64,000 nucleotides of DNA from Microvirga puerhi (GTDB lineage: Bacteria > Pseudomonadota > Alphaproteobacteria > Rhizobiales > Beijerinckiaceae), in the NCBI RefSeq assembly GCF_020089865.1, contig NZ_JAIRBM010000016.1, positions 1 through 64,000 on the forward strand, in the 5' to 3' direction. Both the position numbers and the translations under genes were made by a program. This document shows positions 47,502 through 56,585 of the stretch, piece after piece. The notes under the pieces are model-generated. The model saw only the letters and a program-made list of their open reading frames with translations. It was not told the DNA's origin and did no database searches. Within the stretch, counting starts at the first letter, position 1, and the number at the start of each line of letters is the position of its first letter.

Positions 47502-48059
47502 CAAGCCGAGTGACATCCGCCATTGTATTGCAGTTCAATGACTGGGTGATCAGAAGAGCAAGAGGCGCTCGAAAGGTCCAGAACGGGTCAAGCAGCGAAG
47601 TTCGCCGTCGTTTTGGAATGTCTGGTACCGCCGCGCAAGCGAACATTCGGTCCACTTCTGCCTCGTGCCGTTAGCGGCCATTCGCAACTTGCGCCCGGAC
47701 CGCCTTAGTCGCAAGTGGACGGCCAGGAAATCATCCACTGGATATCCTGCCTGACCCTAGTGGTGTCGGGCAGGATAGTTCTAAATGGCCACCACAGCAT
47801 CAAAGGAATGGACCATGACGTACCGCAGCGCTTCCGCCCTCGCGCTGGCCCCGTGTTGGCACCAACCTGACAATACCTACCGTAGAGTGCGAACCACGGC
47901 CCTCAAGATATGGGCAGAGGTCACCTCGGTGGCACTCGCCGCCTGCACCCAACCTCTTTCCGGCCTGAATTCCGTCGGACACTCATGATGTGACGATGCC
48001 CTGCGGAGTTCCATCATGTAATGGCCGCGACAAGTTCAGCGCTTCTTCCTGCGGCTCAT
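47502..48059. other. intergenic stretch with a short repeat
   Basis: About 560 bp. It contains the second copy of the 23-bp repeat (47573-47595) and low-quality frames only; a 67-codon plus-strand frame (47785-47988) has no recognisable content. Looks like eroded non-coding DNA. Confidence 0.45.
47573..47595. repeat. 23-bp intergenic repeat, copy 2
   Basis: Begins AAGGTCCAGAACGGGTCA; 21 of 23 bases match the copy at 32254-32276. Confidence 0.5.
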
Positions 48060-49841
48060 TCATCCGGGCATCGAACTCGTTGTCCGACGTGAGGATGAGT
48101 GGCCACTTTCGCGGCCGGTGGACTGTGGACGTTCCGTGGCGACGGGAAGCCGTGACTCTTCAATAATGCTATCCGAAACCTTTTCAGCGATCATGATCAC
48201 CGGAATGTTGAGATTGGCGCGCGGCGCAGTCGGCATGATCGAAGCATCGACGACACGTAATCCGTCGATGCCGATGACACGGGCGCTTTCCGGTCTGACA
48301 ACCGCCTCTCGGTCCTGCCCCATCTTGCACGTGCCGCAGGCATGCCACTGCCCGAAGGCGTTGGCACGCACGTAGTCCTCGACCGCATCTTGATCCGAGA
48401 GAAGTTGCTCGAGCGTTACACCGCCGGAGACCGCGCGCCGGAAGAACTCTCGCCGCACGGGAGGCAAAAGATCTATGACAACTGCGATCGGTGCGGTCAT
48501 CAGATAGTTCCGCACGTTTTGTCGTCCAAGGGACTTCGCAAAGCCGCTATAGCTTGACGGCCCCGGATTCTCGATCAATCCGGACAAGGCGCGCGTGGCG
48601 AATACCTTCGCCATGAGTCGAACCGATTCTGACAATCTACGCAGGTCGCGTGCGTCCGAGAGATAGTTGAAGCTGGCAGTCGGCTCCGCCAGCGGATCGG
48701 CGCTGACGAGCGAAACCTCGCCGACTGACTCAACCGTATTTATCCAAGAGATGAGAGTTGCGATCCGCCTGCCTAACGGATGCCAAGCCGACTTCGCAAC
48801 CATCATCATGAACATGTCGGAGGGGCCGCATCCATCTACCCCCGAACTATAGCGCAGACCAAGATGGATGTGACGGCGCGTCGTATTTCCCAGGCGACCA
48901 TCCGGCTTTAGGAATGCCGACAACGAGATTCCGGGATGTTCCTGAAGGTTTCGTCCGACACCCGGCAGATCGATATGGCATGTGATTCCTAGTTTCCGTA
49001 GCGCCACGGCCGGACCGATCCCCGAGCGCATCAGGAGCGCGGGCGAATGCAGAGACCCCGACGAAACGATGACCTCACGCCCATCGATCCGTTCACGTTG
49101 CCCATCGCGCAGAACCTCCACTCCGACCACCCGCGAGGCCTCAACTATGAGCGTGAGGACCTGTGTATCGGTCATGATGTGTAAGTTCGGCCGTGCACGT
49201 GTCTTGACATCGAGATAGGCCATGGCGGCCGAGACGCGATGTTGGCCGTTGTTAGACAGCGTCATCGCAAAATAGCCGTCGCCATAATTTCCGTTCTGGT
49301 CGACGATATTCGCATAACCGAGTTCACCCAGTGCCGTTTCCGCGGCACGAGAGATCAGGGGCCATCGCTCGCGAGGAATGCGGTGGACGGGGATCGGGCC
49401 GTTGGTTCCGTGCAGGGGGCCGGAGAAGTCAAGATCCGTCTCCAGTTTCTTGAAGTACGGAAGGACCGACGACCAGTTCCAACCCGTCGCGCCGAGCGCG
49501 ACCCAGGTGTCATAATCCTGAGGTGTGCCACGATTCGCAATCTGGCCGTTAATGCTCGAGCCACCGCCGAGCAGTTTGGGTTGCTCGTATTTCCGAACCT
49601 TCGCCACTCCCGGTCTATTGTGAAGATTGGGCTCAGTGGTGACGTTCAGTCCCTGCCAATGATTGCGGGGATCGAAAGCCGCACGACCGGGATAAGTGTC
49701 GAGAATCGCCGACCCCTCCTCACCAGGTTTGACGTCTCGCCCGGCCTCGATCAGGAGAACCTTGCGCTGAGGATCGGCGGAGAGCCGATTCGCGAGAACA
49801 CAACCCGCGCTCCCGCCGCCAACAATGATGATGTCCCACAT
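48060..49841 (-). CDS. GMC family oxidoreductase (choline/alcohol-dehydrogenase-like)
   Basis: 593 aa FAD enzyme. The FAD-binding motif IIIVGGGSAGCVLANRLS is at residues 4-21, with LLIEAG; GMC signature blocks KLLGGGSSINGQIANRG-like and SSGSLHSPALLMRSGIG follow, and the catalytic His lies in GQWHACGTCKMG near the C-terminus. It oxidises an alcohol (choline, glucose or another polyol) to an aldehyde or lactone. The C-terminal ends in a low-complexity tail (SGHSSSRRTTSS). Last gene of the minus-strand sugar-acid cluster, next to the GlcG-like gene. Substrate unknown; a sugar-like alcohol is suggested by the transporter. Confidence 0.9.
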   Translation of the reverse strand: MWDIIIVGGGSAGCVLANRLSADPQRKVLLIEAGRDVKPGEEGSAILDTYPGRAAFDPRNHWQGLNVTTEPNLHNRPGVAKVRKYEQPKLLGGGSSINGQIANRGTPQDYDTWVALGATGWNWSSVLPYFKKLETDLDFSGPLHGTNGPIPVHRIPRERWPLISRAAETALGELGYANIVDQNGNYGDGYFAMTLSNNGQHRVSAAMAYLDVKTRARPNLHIMTDTQVLTLIVEASRVVGVEVLRDGQRERIDGREVIVSSGSLHSPALLMRSGIGPAVALRKLGITCHIDLPGVGRNLQEHPGISLSAFLKPDGRLGNTTRRHIHLGLRYSSGVDGCGPSDMFMMMVAKSAWHPLGRRIATLISWINTVESVGEVSLVSADPLAEPTASFNYLSDARDLRRLSESVRLMAKVFATRALSGLIENPGPSSYSGFAKSLGRQNVRNYLMTAPIAVVIDLLPPVRREFFRRAVSGGVTLEQLLSDQDAVEDYVRANAFGQWHACGTCKMGQDREAVVRPESARVIGIDGLRVVDASIMPTAPRANLNIPVIMIAEKVSDSIIEESRLPVATERPQSTGRESGHSSSRRTTSSMPG

Positions 49842-49852
49842 AGCAGTCTTCC

Positions 49853-50287
49853 TTATCGCTGACCGTGGTGGCGGGCCGCGAAAAAATCGGCTCCTGCTTG
49901 AGCCACGGTCTGATCTTCATGTGTCGAGCCGGAACTGACGCCGATGGCACCAACCACGACATTCCCTGTAGCAAGAGGAATGCCACCAGCCAGAGTCGTG
50001 AACCGACCGCCAGCCAGATTCTGGATGCCGAACCCTGGTTCTCCAGGAATCGTGACCGGCGCAATGTCGCGCGTCGCCTTGCGCGTGCCGGAAGCCGTCA
50101 ACGCTTTGGCCAGCGCGATCTCTATCGAGATGAACTTCGCCCCGTCCATGCGCCGGAATGCGACGAGATGACCGGATTCATCGACGATGGCGATGTTCTG
50201 CGGCACTCCGATTTGCGTCGCACAGGCCGCCGCTGCGTCGATGACCGCCCTAGCATCGGCGTCGCTGATTCTCTGGATCGTATACAT
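49853..50287 (-). CDS. GlcG/HbpS family heme-binding-like protein
   Basis: About 144 aa, GlcG/HbpS fold: MYTIQRISDADARAVIDAAAACA at the start, NIAIVDESGHLVAFRRMDGAKFISIEIALAKALTA and the glycine-rich end VVGAIGVSSGS. The frame opens at TTG 50299, but ATG 50287 matches the family start. Role in the cell is uncertain; GlcG-type genes often sit beside oxidoreductase genes and HbpS binds heme in Streptomyces. Here it lies between an ABC permease gene (about 9 bp) and the GMC gene (12 bp), in one transcript. Confidence 0.87.
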   Translation of the reverse strand: MYTIQRISDADARAVIDAAAACATQIGVPQNIAIVDESGHLVAFRRMDGAKFISIEIALAKALTASGTRKATRDIAPVTIPGEPGFGIQNLAGGRFTTLAGGIPLATGNVVVGAIGVSSGSTHEDQTVAQAGADFFAARHHGQR

Positions 50288-50295
50288 ATTCGAAG

Positions 50296-51198
50296 TCAAC
50301 CTTTTACAGACCCTTTAGTGAGGCCGGACACGATCAAACGGCCCAAAAGGGCGAACGTGATTAGAATGGGGATGATTGCGAGCATCGCGGAGGCTGTTAG
50401 CGGTCCCCACTCGCGTCCGAAAAAGCCGATGAAGTTGTAAATTGCCGGTTGGATAGGCCGCAGCCCTGGGCTGTCGACCATTACCGAGCTAGCGACGAAC
50501 TCGTTCCAGGAACCGACGAAGGTAAGGACGCCGGCAGCGCCTAGCGCGGGTCTGCTAAGTGGCAGGATGATATGGCGCAGGACCTCGAAATGAGTTGCTC
50601 CATCGGCAATCGCGGCCTCGTCGAGCTCCTTCGGAATGCCCTCGAGGGTGCCCTTCATGATCCAGATTGCCATTGGCAGCTGATGCGCCGTGTAAATCAG
50701 CGGCAGCGTGAACCACGCATTGGTCAGGCCAAGTTTCGTGAAGTACAAATAATTCGGGATCAGAAGTGCTGCCGCACCGAGCGACAGCGGGATGCTCGCG
50801 ACAATCAGAAGAAAAAGCGGCTGACGCAGTGGAAAGTTGAATCGGTCGAAGGCATAAGCTGCTGGCAATGCGAGGGTAAGAGCCGCGACGACCGTCACGA
50901 CGCAATAGACGAGGCTCGCCCGCATGTTGCCGAGAAAACCGCTGTCGATCACCCGCTGGTAGTTCTCCAGAGTCGGCGTGAAGTCGAAGATCACCGGAGG
51001 AAAGCGGAATAGATCCGGTTCACCCTTGAGCGACGTCAGCATTCCCCAAATAAGGGGCAAGAGGTTCAGGATCACGAGGAGGCTGAACAGAGCTGCGACG
51101 ACGAGACCGGTTACAGTCGAAAGGATGCGCCGGTGTGCACGGGGAATTTTCACAGATTGTCCCTGGGAGCAAGCAAGAAGAGCTGTATGTGCGGTCAT
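50296..51198 (-). CDS. carbohydrate ABC transporter permease (MalG/UgpE type)
   Basis: 300 aa inner-membrane permease with six predicted helices. The N-terminal helix lies at about 28-52, with LTSLKGEPDLFRFPP in the first loop and the EAA loop DEAAIADGATHFEVLRHIILPLSRPAL. It pairs with the MalF-type permease and is energised by the MalK-type ATPase at 55518. The ATG is preceded by CTGAGGAAC. Confidence 0.92.
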   Translation of the reverse strand: MTAHTALLACSQGQSVKIPRAHRRILSTVTGLVVAALFSLLVILNLLPLIWGMLTSLKGEPDLFRFPPVIFDFTPTLENYQRVIDSGFLGNMRASLVYCVVTVVAALTLALPAAYAFDRFNFPLRQPLFLLIVASIPLSLGAAALLIPNYLYFTKLGLTNAWFTLPLIYTAHQLPMAIWIMKGTLEGIPKELDEAAIADGATHFEVLRHIILPLSRPALGAAGVLTFVGSWNEFVASSVMVDSPGLRPIQPAIYNFIGFFGREWGPLTASAMLAIIPILITFALLGRLIVSGLTKGSVKG

Positions 51199-51207
51199 CG
51201 GCGTTCC

Positions 51208-52065
51208 TCAGGTCTTCCACTTGGCCAGACGGACATAGGCGAGGACGAGGAGCACATTGCCGAAGAACATCGCCAGCGCTAACGCGGTCGCCGAGCCTAG
51301 GTCATACGTGATGAAGGCGCGATCGAAGACATCCATCGGCAGGATGCGCGTCGCATCACCTGGCCCTCCGCCGGTCAGGACCAAAGGAGTTTCAACGGTG
51401 TTGAGATTGGAGAGGGTCAGAACGATGGCGACCAGCAACAGGGGCGTCTTCAACAAGGGGAGAGTGATCCGACGGAAAATCTGGAAGGGCGTCGCGCCAT
51501 CGATGAGTGCCGCCTCTTCATAGTCGTCCGGGATTCCCTTCACCCCTGCAAGGAGAATGATGACCGCATATCCAATGCGCTTCCAGACGGACACTGCGAC
51601 GAGAAGCGCCATGGCAGAGTGCGGATTGTTGAGCATCTGGATATCGTCGAGACCGGCCATTCGGGCGATCGACCCGGCAAGGCCGATGTCGTTCACGAAG
51701 ACCCACCGGAACAGCAATGTTGCAACGACTGTTGAAATGATCCACGGAACGATAACGATTATCTGGACGAGGAACCCACGCCTCTCGCCGAGCCTGTGAA
51801 TCCATATCGCCAGAGCAAGCGACAGAGCGATTGTAATCGAGACCGCTGCCGCCGTGAAGATGGCGCTCCTGTGCAGAGTTGCCGGAAGGGTCGGATCGCT
51901 CAGCAGATCGCGGAAATTATCAAGACCAGCAAAATCGGTGGGACTTCCGTACTGAATGCGGAACAGGCTAAACCAGACGCCATAGAATACGGGTGAAAAC
52001 AGGACGAGCGTCAGCAGCGCGAAAGCGGGAACGATGTAATGAATGCCAGCGTATTTCGAATGCAT
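51208..52065 (-). CDS. carbohydrate ABC transporter permease (MalF/UgpA type)
   Basis: 285 aa, six helices. The EAA loop YEEAALIDGATPFQIFRRITLPLLK contacts the ATPase. The MalG-type gene follows 9 bp on. A hairpin at 52098-52122 separates it from the preceding binding-protein gene, consistent with lower expression of the permeases than of the binding protein. Confidence 0.92.
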   Translation of the reverse strand: MHSKYAGIHYIVPAFALLTLVLFSPVFYGVWFSLFRIQYGSPTDFAGLDNFRDLLSDPTLPATLHRSAIFTAAAVSITIALSLALAIWIHRLGERRGFLVQIIVIVPWIISTVVATLLFRWVFVNDIGLAGSIARMAGLDDIQMLNNPHSAMALLVAVSVWKRIGYAVIILLAGVKGIPDDYEEAALIDGATPFQIFRRITLPLLKTPLLLVAIVLTLSNLNTVETPLVLTGGGPGDATRILPMDVFDRAFITYDLGSATALALAMFFGNVLLVLAYVRLAKWKT

Positions 52066-52097
52066 TGCGACTCTCGGTGCGAGACTGATCGACGTGA

Positions 52098-52122
52098 GGG
52101 TGCGGCGACGATCGCCGCACCC
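52098..52122 (-). terminator. perfect hairpin between binding-protein and permease genes
   Basis: GGGTGCGGCGA at 52098-52108 and its exact reverse complement TCGCCGCACCC at 52112-52122 form an 11-bp stem with a 3-nt loop. It sits between the stop of the binding-protein gene (52135) and the next permease start (52065). No U-tract, so likely a 3' processing/stabilising hairpin or partial terminator. Confidence 0.65.
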
Positions 52123-52134
52123 GGTTCCGCTTCG

Positions 52135-53439
52135 TCAGCGCTTGTGCTGCCGATTGAAGTCGGACTCGGCGCGCTCGAGCGAAGCCTTCACATCTTCGCC
52201 GTTGACGAGAATGCGCTGGCCTGCCTTGTTGAGAGCCTGACGATAGCCGCCCGCTGAAAAGTCGATCGGCGCCAGCCATCCGAACTTCGCACTTCCTTCC
52301 GCAGCAACGCGGAGATAGTCCTTGCCTGGCTGCTTGATGAAATCGCCCAAGCTGGCAAGTGTAGACAGAAGGCCGGGGGATTGACCGCCTTTCTCGACCC
52401 ACATTTTGTCGCCAATGGGCCCAAGCATGTATTCGACAAACTTGCCCGCTTGCGCCTTGACCTTGCTTCCCGACCATACACCGACGGCCCAGCCTGCCAT
52501 AACGGCCGGAGCATGCTCTACTTCGCCGCTGCCTGGCCACAGCATCATGCCAACCTTGTCATCACCAAGTTTCGATTGCAGCGTGGAGACACGTACGCTA
52601 GCGCCGAGGATCATCGCCGCACGTCCGGAGGCGAACTGCTCATAGACATCGTCGACCGTCCATGCCGCAGCTTGTGGCGGTGATACCTTATGCTCCTTGA
52701 TTAGGTCGGTTTGAAACTTCATGGCCGCAACCCCGGCAGGGTGAGCGAAGTTGGCCCGTCCGTCTAGTTTGAAAATTCCGTCACCGTTCGCGAGCGCCAT
52801 CGGAATCATTAGCAAGGGATCGGCCTGATGTTCGCTGTAGCCTTGGGCGAAGCCATAGCGGACGACCTGGCCCGAAGTGTCGGTAACCGTCAGCGCCTTC
52901 GCTGCCTTGACGAAATCGTCCCAGGTCTTGATCGAATCCGGATCGACGCCAGCCTGCTTGAAAAAGTCCGGGCGATACAGCAGCGAGATGTAGTTGCGCG
53001 AGGTGAAAAGCGCGTACTGTTTGCCATTGCGGAGGGTGAGATCCCAGTACGGTCCCTTGCGGTCGGCGATTTGCTCCGGCGTCCATTTATTGATGAAGAG
53101 TTCGTTCAGATCGGCGAGCGATCCCGATGCGATCGCGTCTCCGAGGAAATCGGTGGCGGCCCAGATTATGTCAGGTGCTTTTCCGGTGCCGTGCGCAGCG
53201 AGGAACTTTGGTGTCAATTGGTCGAAGGCGTGTGTCTCGGTGACGATCTCGATGTCAGGATTCGCGGCCTGAAAGTCCGAGATGATCTTGGCAAGGGTGA
53301 CCTCGCGCGGGGTCGTGCCGCTGGGATTCAAGAAAGTCCACATTCGGACGGTAGCCTTCTGCGCGAACGCGGGCAACGACATTGAGATGCCGAGGGACAG
53401 CACGGCTACTGCGAGCGACGCCCGAACGAAAGGTCTCAT
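52135..53439 (-). CDS. ABC transporter substrate-binding protein (SBP_bac_1, carbohydrate type)
   Basis: 434 aa periplasmic protein with a Sec signal (about 1-26, ending LPAFAQK). Family 1 features: VRMWTFLNPSG, SDFQAANPDIEIVTETHAFDQLTPKF, and GSLADLNELFINK. Members bind sugars, glycerol phosphate or uronates. It heads the transport part of the minus-strand operon; the ATG follows a GGAGGAATT site. The enolase-superfamily gene in the same cluster suggests a sugar acid or related ligand (inference). Confidence 0.92.
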   Translation of the reverse strand: MRPFVRASLAVAVLSLGISMSLPAFAQKATVRMWTFLNPSGTTPREVTLAKIISDFQAANPDIEIVTETHAFDQLTPKFLAAHGTGKAPDIIWAATDFLGDAIASGSLADLNELFINKWTPEQIADRKGPYWDLTLRNGKQYALFTSRNYISLLYRPDFFKQAGVDPDSIKTWDDFVKAAKALTVTDTSGQVVRYGFAQGYSEHQADPLLMIPMALANGDGIFKLDGRANFAHPAGVAAMKFQTDLIKEHKVSPPQAAAWTVDDVYEQFASGRAAMILGASVRVSTLQSKLGDDKVGMMLWPGSGEVEHAPAVMAGWAVGVWSGSKVKAQAGKFVEYMLGPIGDKMWVEKGGQSPGLLSTLASLGDFIKQPGKDYLRVAAEGSAKFGWLAPIDFSAGGYRQALNKAGQRILVNGEDVKASLERAESDFNRQHKR

Positions 53440-53477
53440 GGAATTCCTCCAAACTTCATTTGCGTTATTCTTAGTCT

Positions 53478-54218
53478 TCAGGCGCGTTTCGGCGCTTCTG
53501 CGTCTCGTTTTTGGGCGAGATCCGCGAGCGCTCCTTTTTGGGACCGCGCGAGGTGCCGCCGTGTTGCCTTCGCGTAGGCAATTCTATCCTTTGCCCGCAG
53601 AGCGTCGAGAATCGCGTGATGCTCTTGTGCCTCATCCATCATGCGCTCGCGCCACGAGGTAAGCCCACGCTGGACCCAGGCCCCGAGTACTTGCATCTGG
53701 ATGCCGCGGTAGACCGATCCCAACATCCTGTTGCCGCTCAGCTCCACGATCTTGTTGTGAAAGGCACTGTTGAGCTCAAGCTTCTCGCCATGGCTAATGG
53801 TTTGCCAGGTAGTGTCTAGCACCGACTGGATCTCTTCCAGTTCCGCGAGGCAATCTGCGGAGACTTCACCTGAGAGCAGGCGATCGATAAGAATCTCTCC
53901 CGCCGTGAGCTCAAGGCCCTGTCTCACCTGCCAAAGTTCGATAACCTGCTTGGCGTCGGGCTGGCGGACGTGGAAGCCACGCCGCTGCACGGCCTCGATG
54001 AACCCTTCTGCCGCTAGCCGCATGAGCGCCTCGCGCACGGGTGTCAGGCTGACGCCAAAATGCTCGGCGAGCCGCTCTGGATAGAGACGAAAGCCCTCCT
54101 CGAAGTAGCCGGAGATGATCATCTCGAGAAGTGTACGGAAGAGGGTCTCCGTCAGCGTCTCGCCGGGCTTGCCGATGAGTTCCCCCAACTGACTGCGATC
54201 ACGGACGGAGATGGACAT
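53478..54218 (-). CDS. GntR family transcriptional regulator (FCD/FadR type)
   Basis: 246 aa. N-terminal winged helix (about 20-90: LFRTLLEMIISGYFEEGFRLYPERLAEHFGVSLTPVREALMRLAAEGFIEAV) and a C-terminal FCD helical domain with His and Asp positions typical of metal/ligand binding (ELNSAFHNKIVELSGN, QEHHAILDALRAKD). Its stop lies just before the binding-protein gene and its start overlaps the enolase-superfamily gene stop, so all are co-transcribed. Likely represses the cluster through TTATAA-repeat sites at 55416-55435; inducer unknown. Confidence 0.92.
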   Translation of the reverse strand: MSISVRDRSQLGELIGKPGETLTETLFRTLLEMIISGYFEEGFRLYPERLAEHFGVSLTPVREALMRLAAEGFIEAVQRRGFHVRQPDAKQVIELWQVRQGLELTAGEILIDRLLSGEVSADCLAELEEIQSVLDTTWQTISHGEKLELNSAFHNKIVELSGNRMLGSVYRGIQMQVLGAWVQRGLTSWRERMMDEAQEHHAILDALRAKDRIAYAKATRRHLARSQKGALADLAQKRDAEAPKRA

Positions 54219-55399
54219 CAGGCGACCTCGCTCTGCAAGTTCTCGCCTCCGTCGATGCGGTATTTCGCGACCAATGTGAGATTGGGCTCTCCTCCATGGC
54301 CGGGAAGCGCCTGCGCAATCAGACTGCCGTCCTCGAGTCGAGCCGGGTGTATTCCCATTATATCCCGCAGCGGATTGAGCAATCGGTTGGCCTCATATGA
54401 ATAGAATGCCTTCGCCGCGCGGCATGCGTGCAGGGTGGCTCCAACAGCAGCACAACCACCCACGCCATGCGGTGCCATCTGAATGCCTTCCGCGGCGCAA
54501 AGCTCACCGACGGCGAGCAAGCCCGATACGCCACCTGCACGGGTGATGTTGGGCTGAAGGAAGTCGACTGCATTGGCTGCAACAAGCGACCTGTAGGCGT
54601 CAATTGTGAACTCGTTCTCGCCCGCTGCGATCGGCACCGGCGATTGACGTCGCACTTCCGCGAGCGCCTGTGGATTCTCCGGCGGAATCGGCTCTTCGAA
54701 CCAACCGACATCGTACGGAGCAAGGGCGGATGCGATCGAAATCGCGGTCTCCACATCATATGCGCAATTGGCATCGACGAAGAGAGGCATTTCGGGACCG
54801 ATCGCGTCACGAACCGCCGCGAGATGCGCGATATCGATCTCCCGACCGCGTCCGATCTTGAGTTTGATCGCGACGAAACCCTGCTCGACGAAGGCCTGCG
54901 CCGCATGCGCCGATTCCTTCACCGTTGCGTGCATGCCGACCGGACTCACATAAGTGGCGACCGGCCCCGGAGAACTGCCCAGCAGGGTGGCCAGGGGCAT
55001 GTCTTTCGCGCGCGCCTTCAGATCCCACAGTGCAATATCCGCACCGCTGATTGCTTCCATCGCCGGACCGCGCGTGCTGCCGAGCGCCGAAAAGTAGCGT
55101 TGGAGGTCGCTCATCATTTCCGCCGGATCGTCGAGGGTCGCGCCGACGAGAAACGGGGCTATCACTTCGTTGACGATCGCACTGGCCGCGTAGGGGTGGG
55201 GCAGCCCGAATGCCTCGCCGTAGCCGATCGAGCCATCGTCTCCTTGTGCCACGACGAGGGTTGTGACCTGTCCGGTGCGTTTGATGCGTCGAAAGTGGCT
55301 GGCGGGTGAGGAGATATGCGGAGGAATCTTGTCCTTGCCGCCGAAAATATCGGCGAAGGAGGCAAGGAGCGGAATTCCGGTCAGGCGGACGATCTTCAT
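54218..55399 (-). CDS. mandelate racemase/muconate lactonizing enzyme family (enolase superfamily)
   Basis: 393 aa. Two-domain enolase-superfamily enzyme: capping domain (about 1-130), TIM barrel with Lys179 and Lys181 (AIKLKIG), metal ligands Asp209 (VDAN), Glu235 (WFEEP) and Glu261 (AAGEN), and His311 (APHGVGG). This set is typical of the mandelate racemase subgroup: sugar-acid dehydratases and epimerases. It starts the minus-strand operon and shares its control region with the divergent MalK-type gene. Most likely dehydrates or isomerises the imported sugar acid; the exact sugar cannot be read from sequence. Confidence 0.92.
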   Translation of the reverse strand: MKIVRLTGIPLLASFADIFGGKDKIPPHISSPASHFRRIKRTGQVTTLVVAQGDDGSIGYGEAFGLPHPYAASAIVNEVIAPFLVGATLDDPAEMMSDLQRYFSALGSTRGPAMEAISGADIALWDLKARAKDMPLATLLGSSPGPVATYVSPVGMHATVKESAHAAQAFVEQGFVAIKLKIGRGREIDIAHLAAVRDAIGPEMPLFVDANCAYDVETAISIASALAPYDVGWFEEPIPPENPQALAEVRRQSPVPIAAGENEFTIDAYRSLVAANAVDFLQPNITRAGGVSGLLAVGELCAAEGIQMAPHGVGGCAAVGATLHACRAAKAFYSYEANRLLNPLRDIMGIHPARLEDGSLIAQALPGHGGEPNLTLVAKYRIDGGENLQSEVA

Positions 55400-55415
55400 T
55401 GCATTTCCGATAAAA

Positions 55416-55435
55416 TTATAATTTATAACTTATAA
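55416..55435. promoter_or_regulatory. triple TTATAA array, GntR-type operator candidate
   Basis: Three TTATAA half-sites at 55416-55421, 55423-55428 and 55430-55435, each spaced 7 bp. The second and third form a perfect palindrome around one base. The array lies 16 bp upstream of the enolase-superfamily gene and about 80 bp upstream of the divergent MalK-type gene. It is a candidate binding site for the GntR-type regulator of this cluster, or a composite promoter and operator. Confidence 0.55.
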
Positions 55436-55517
55436 GACTCGATGGGTCGTCGCCGTCAAGTGAATTCGAGAGAAAGCGCAGGCAGACCTTCAGCTGCCGC
55501 GATCAAGGGAGTGAGAA

Positions 55518-56585
55518 ATGGCTGCAATCGACATCGCGAACGTGCGCAAATCTTATAGTTCGCTGGAAGTCGTGCATGGCGTGAGCATTCCCATCGAGGA
55601 TGGCGAATTCGTCGCGCTGGTCGGGCCATCCGGCTGCGGAAAGTCGACGTTGCTCAGGATGATTGCCGGTTTGGAGCCGATCACGAGCGGTGAGATCAAG
55701 ATCGGCGGACGGGTGGTCAACGACCTGCCGCCGAAGGATCGCGACATTGCGATGGTTTTCCAGAATTATGCCCTCTACCCTCACATGTCAGTGGCTGAGA
55801 ATATGGGATTTTCCATGCGGCTAAGGGGGGCGTCGCGAAGTGAATTTGACTGCCGCGTGAACAGGGCGGCGGAAATTCTAGGGCTCCAACATCTCCTGAA
55901 GCGCTACCCTAAGGAATTGTCAGGTGGCCAGCGCCAGCGCGTCGCCATGGGGCGGGCGATCGTACGCGATCCGCAGGTCTTTCTGTTCGACGAACCACTC
56001 TCCAATCTTGACGCGAAGCTTCGCGTCAAGATGCGATCCGAAGTCAAGGGGCTGCATCAGCGTCTCAAGACCACCACCATCTATGTCACTCACGACCAGA
56101 TCGAAGCGATGACGATGGCCGACAAGATCGTGGTCATGCGCGACGGCGGCGTCGAACAGGTCGGTGCCCCGCTCGATCTCTATGACAACCCAGCCAACCA
56201 GTTCGTGGCGGGCTTTCTGGGATCGCCTGCGATGAACTTCCTGAAGGGGCAGATCGTCGCTGGCACCAATCCCGTCTTCCGGGCCAAAGGCAATATCGAG
56301 CTGCCGCTTGCGCCAACCCGAAGGGTACAGGAGGGACAGGCGGTCCTTGGTATTCGTCCGGAGCATATCTACATCGATTCCGAAGGCGCACCAGCCGAAA
56401 TCCGTATCATTGAGCCGACAGGCTCGGAGACTCATTTCGTTGCCGCCATCGGCGACCAGGAAATTGTCGTCGTTCTCCGTGATCGGATCTCCGCGAGGCC
56501 GGGCGAGCATATTCCGCTGCGGATTGACCCATCAAAAGCTCACCTTTTCGACCCTACGAGCCAATTACGCCTCCCGCGGCTTTGA
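55518..56585 (+). CDS. sugar ABC transporter ATP-binding protein (UgpC/MalK type)
   Basis: 355 aa ATPase. Walker A GPSGCGKST is at residues 36-44, the Q-loop region MVFQNYALYPHMSVAENMGF, signature LSGGQRQRVAMGRAI at about 134-148 and Walker B VFLFDEPLSNLDAKLR. The C-terminal regulatory TOBE-type domain (from about 235) has FLGSPAMNFLKG and LGIRPEHIY. The ATG is preceded by GGGAGTGAGA. It is the ATPase for the MalF/MalG-type permeases encoded divergently, completing the transporter. Confidence 0.93.
   Translation: MAAIDIANVRKSYSSLEVVHGVSIPIEDGEFVALVGPSGCGKSTLLRMIAGLEPITSGEIKIGGRVVNDLPPKDRDIAMVFQNYALYPHMSVAENMGFSMRLRGASRSEFDCRVNRAAEILGLQHLLKRYPKELSGGQRQRVAMGRAIVRDPQVFLFDEPLSNLDAKLRVKMRSEVKGLHQRLKTTTIYVTHDQIEAMTMADKIVVMRDGGVEQVGAPLDLYDNPANQFVAGFLGSPAMNFLKGQIVAGTNPVFRAKGNIELPLAPTRRVQEGQAVLGIRPEHIYIDSEGAPAEIRIIEPTGSETHFVAAIGDQEIVVVLRDRISARPGEHIPLRIDPSKAHLFDPTSQLRLPRL

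Noticed and set aside
47785..47988. 67-codon plus-strand frame
   Set aside because: No recognisable content in an eroded intergenic region; not conserved-looking.
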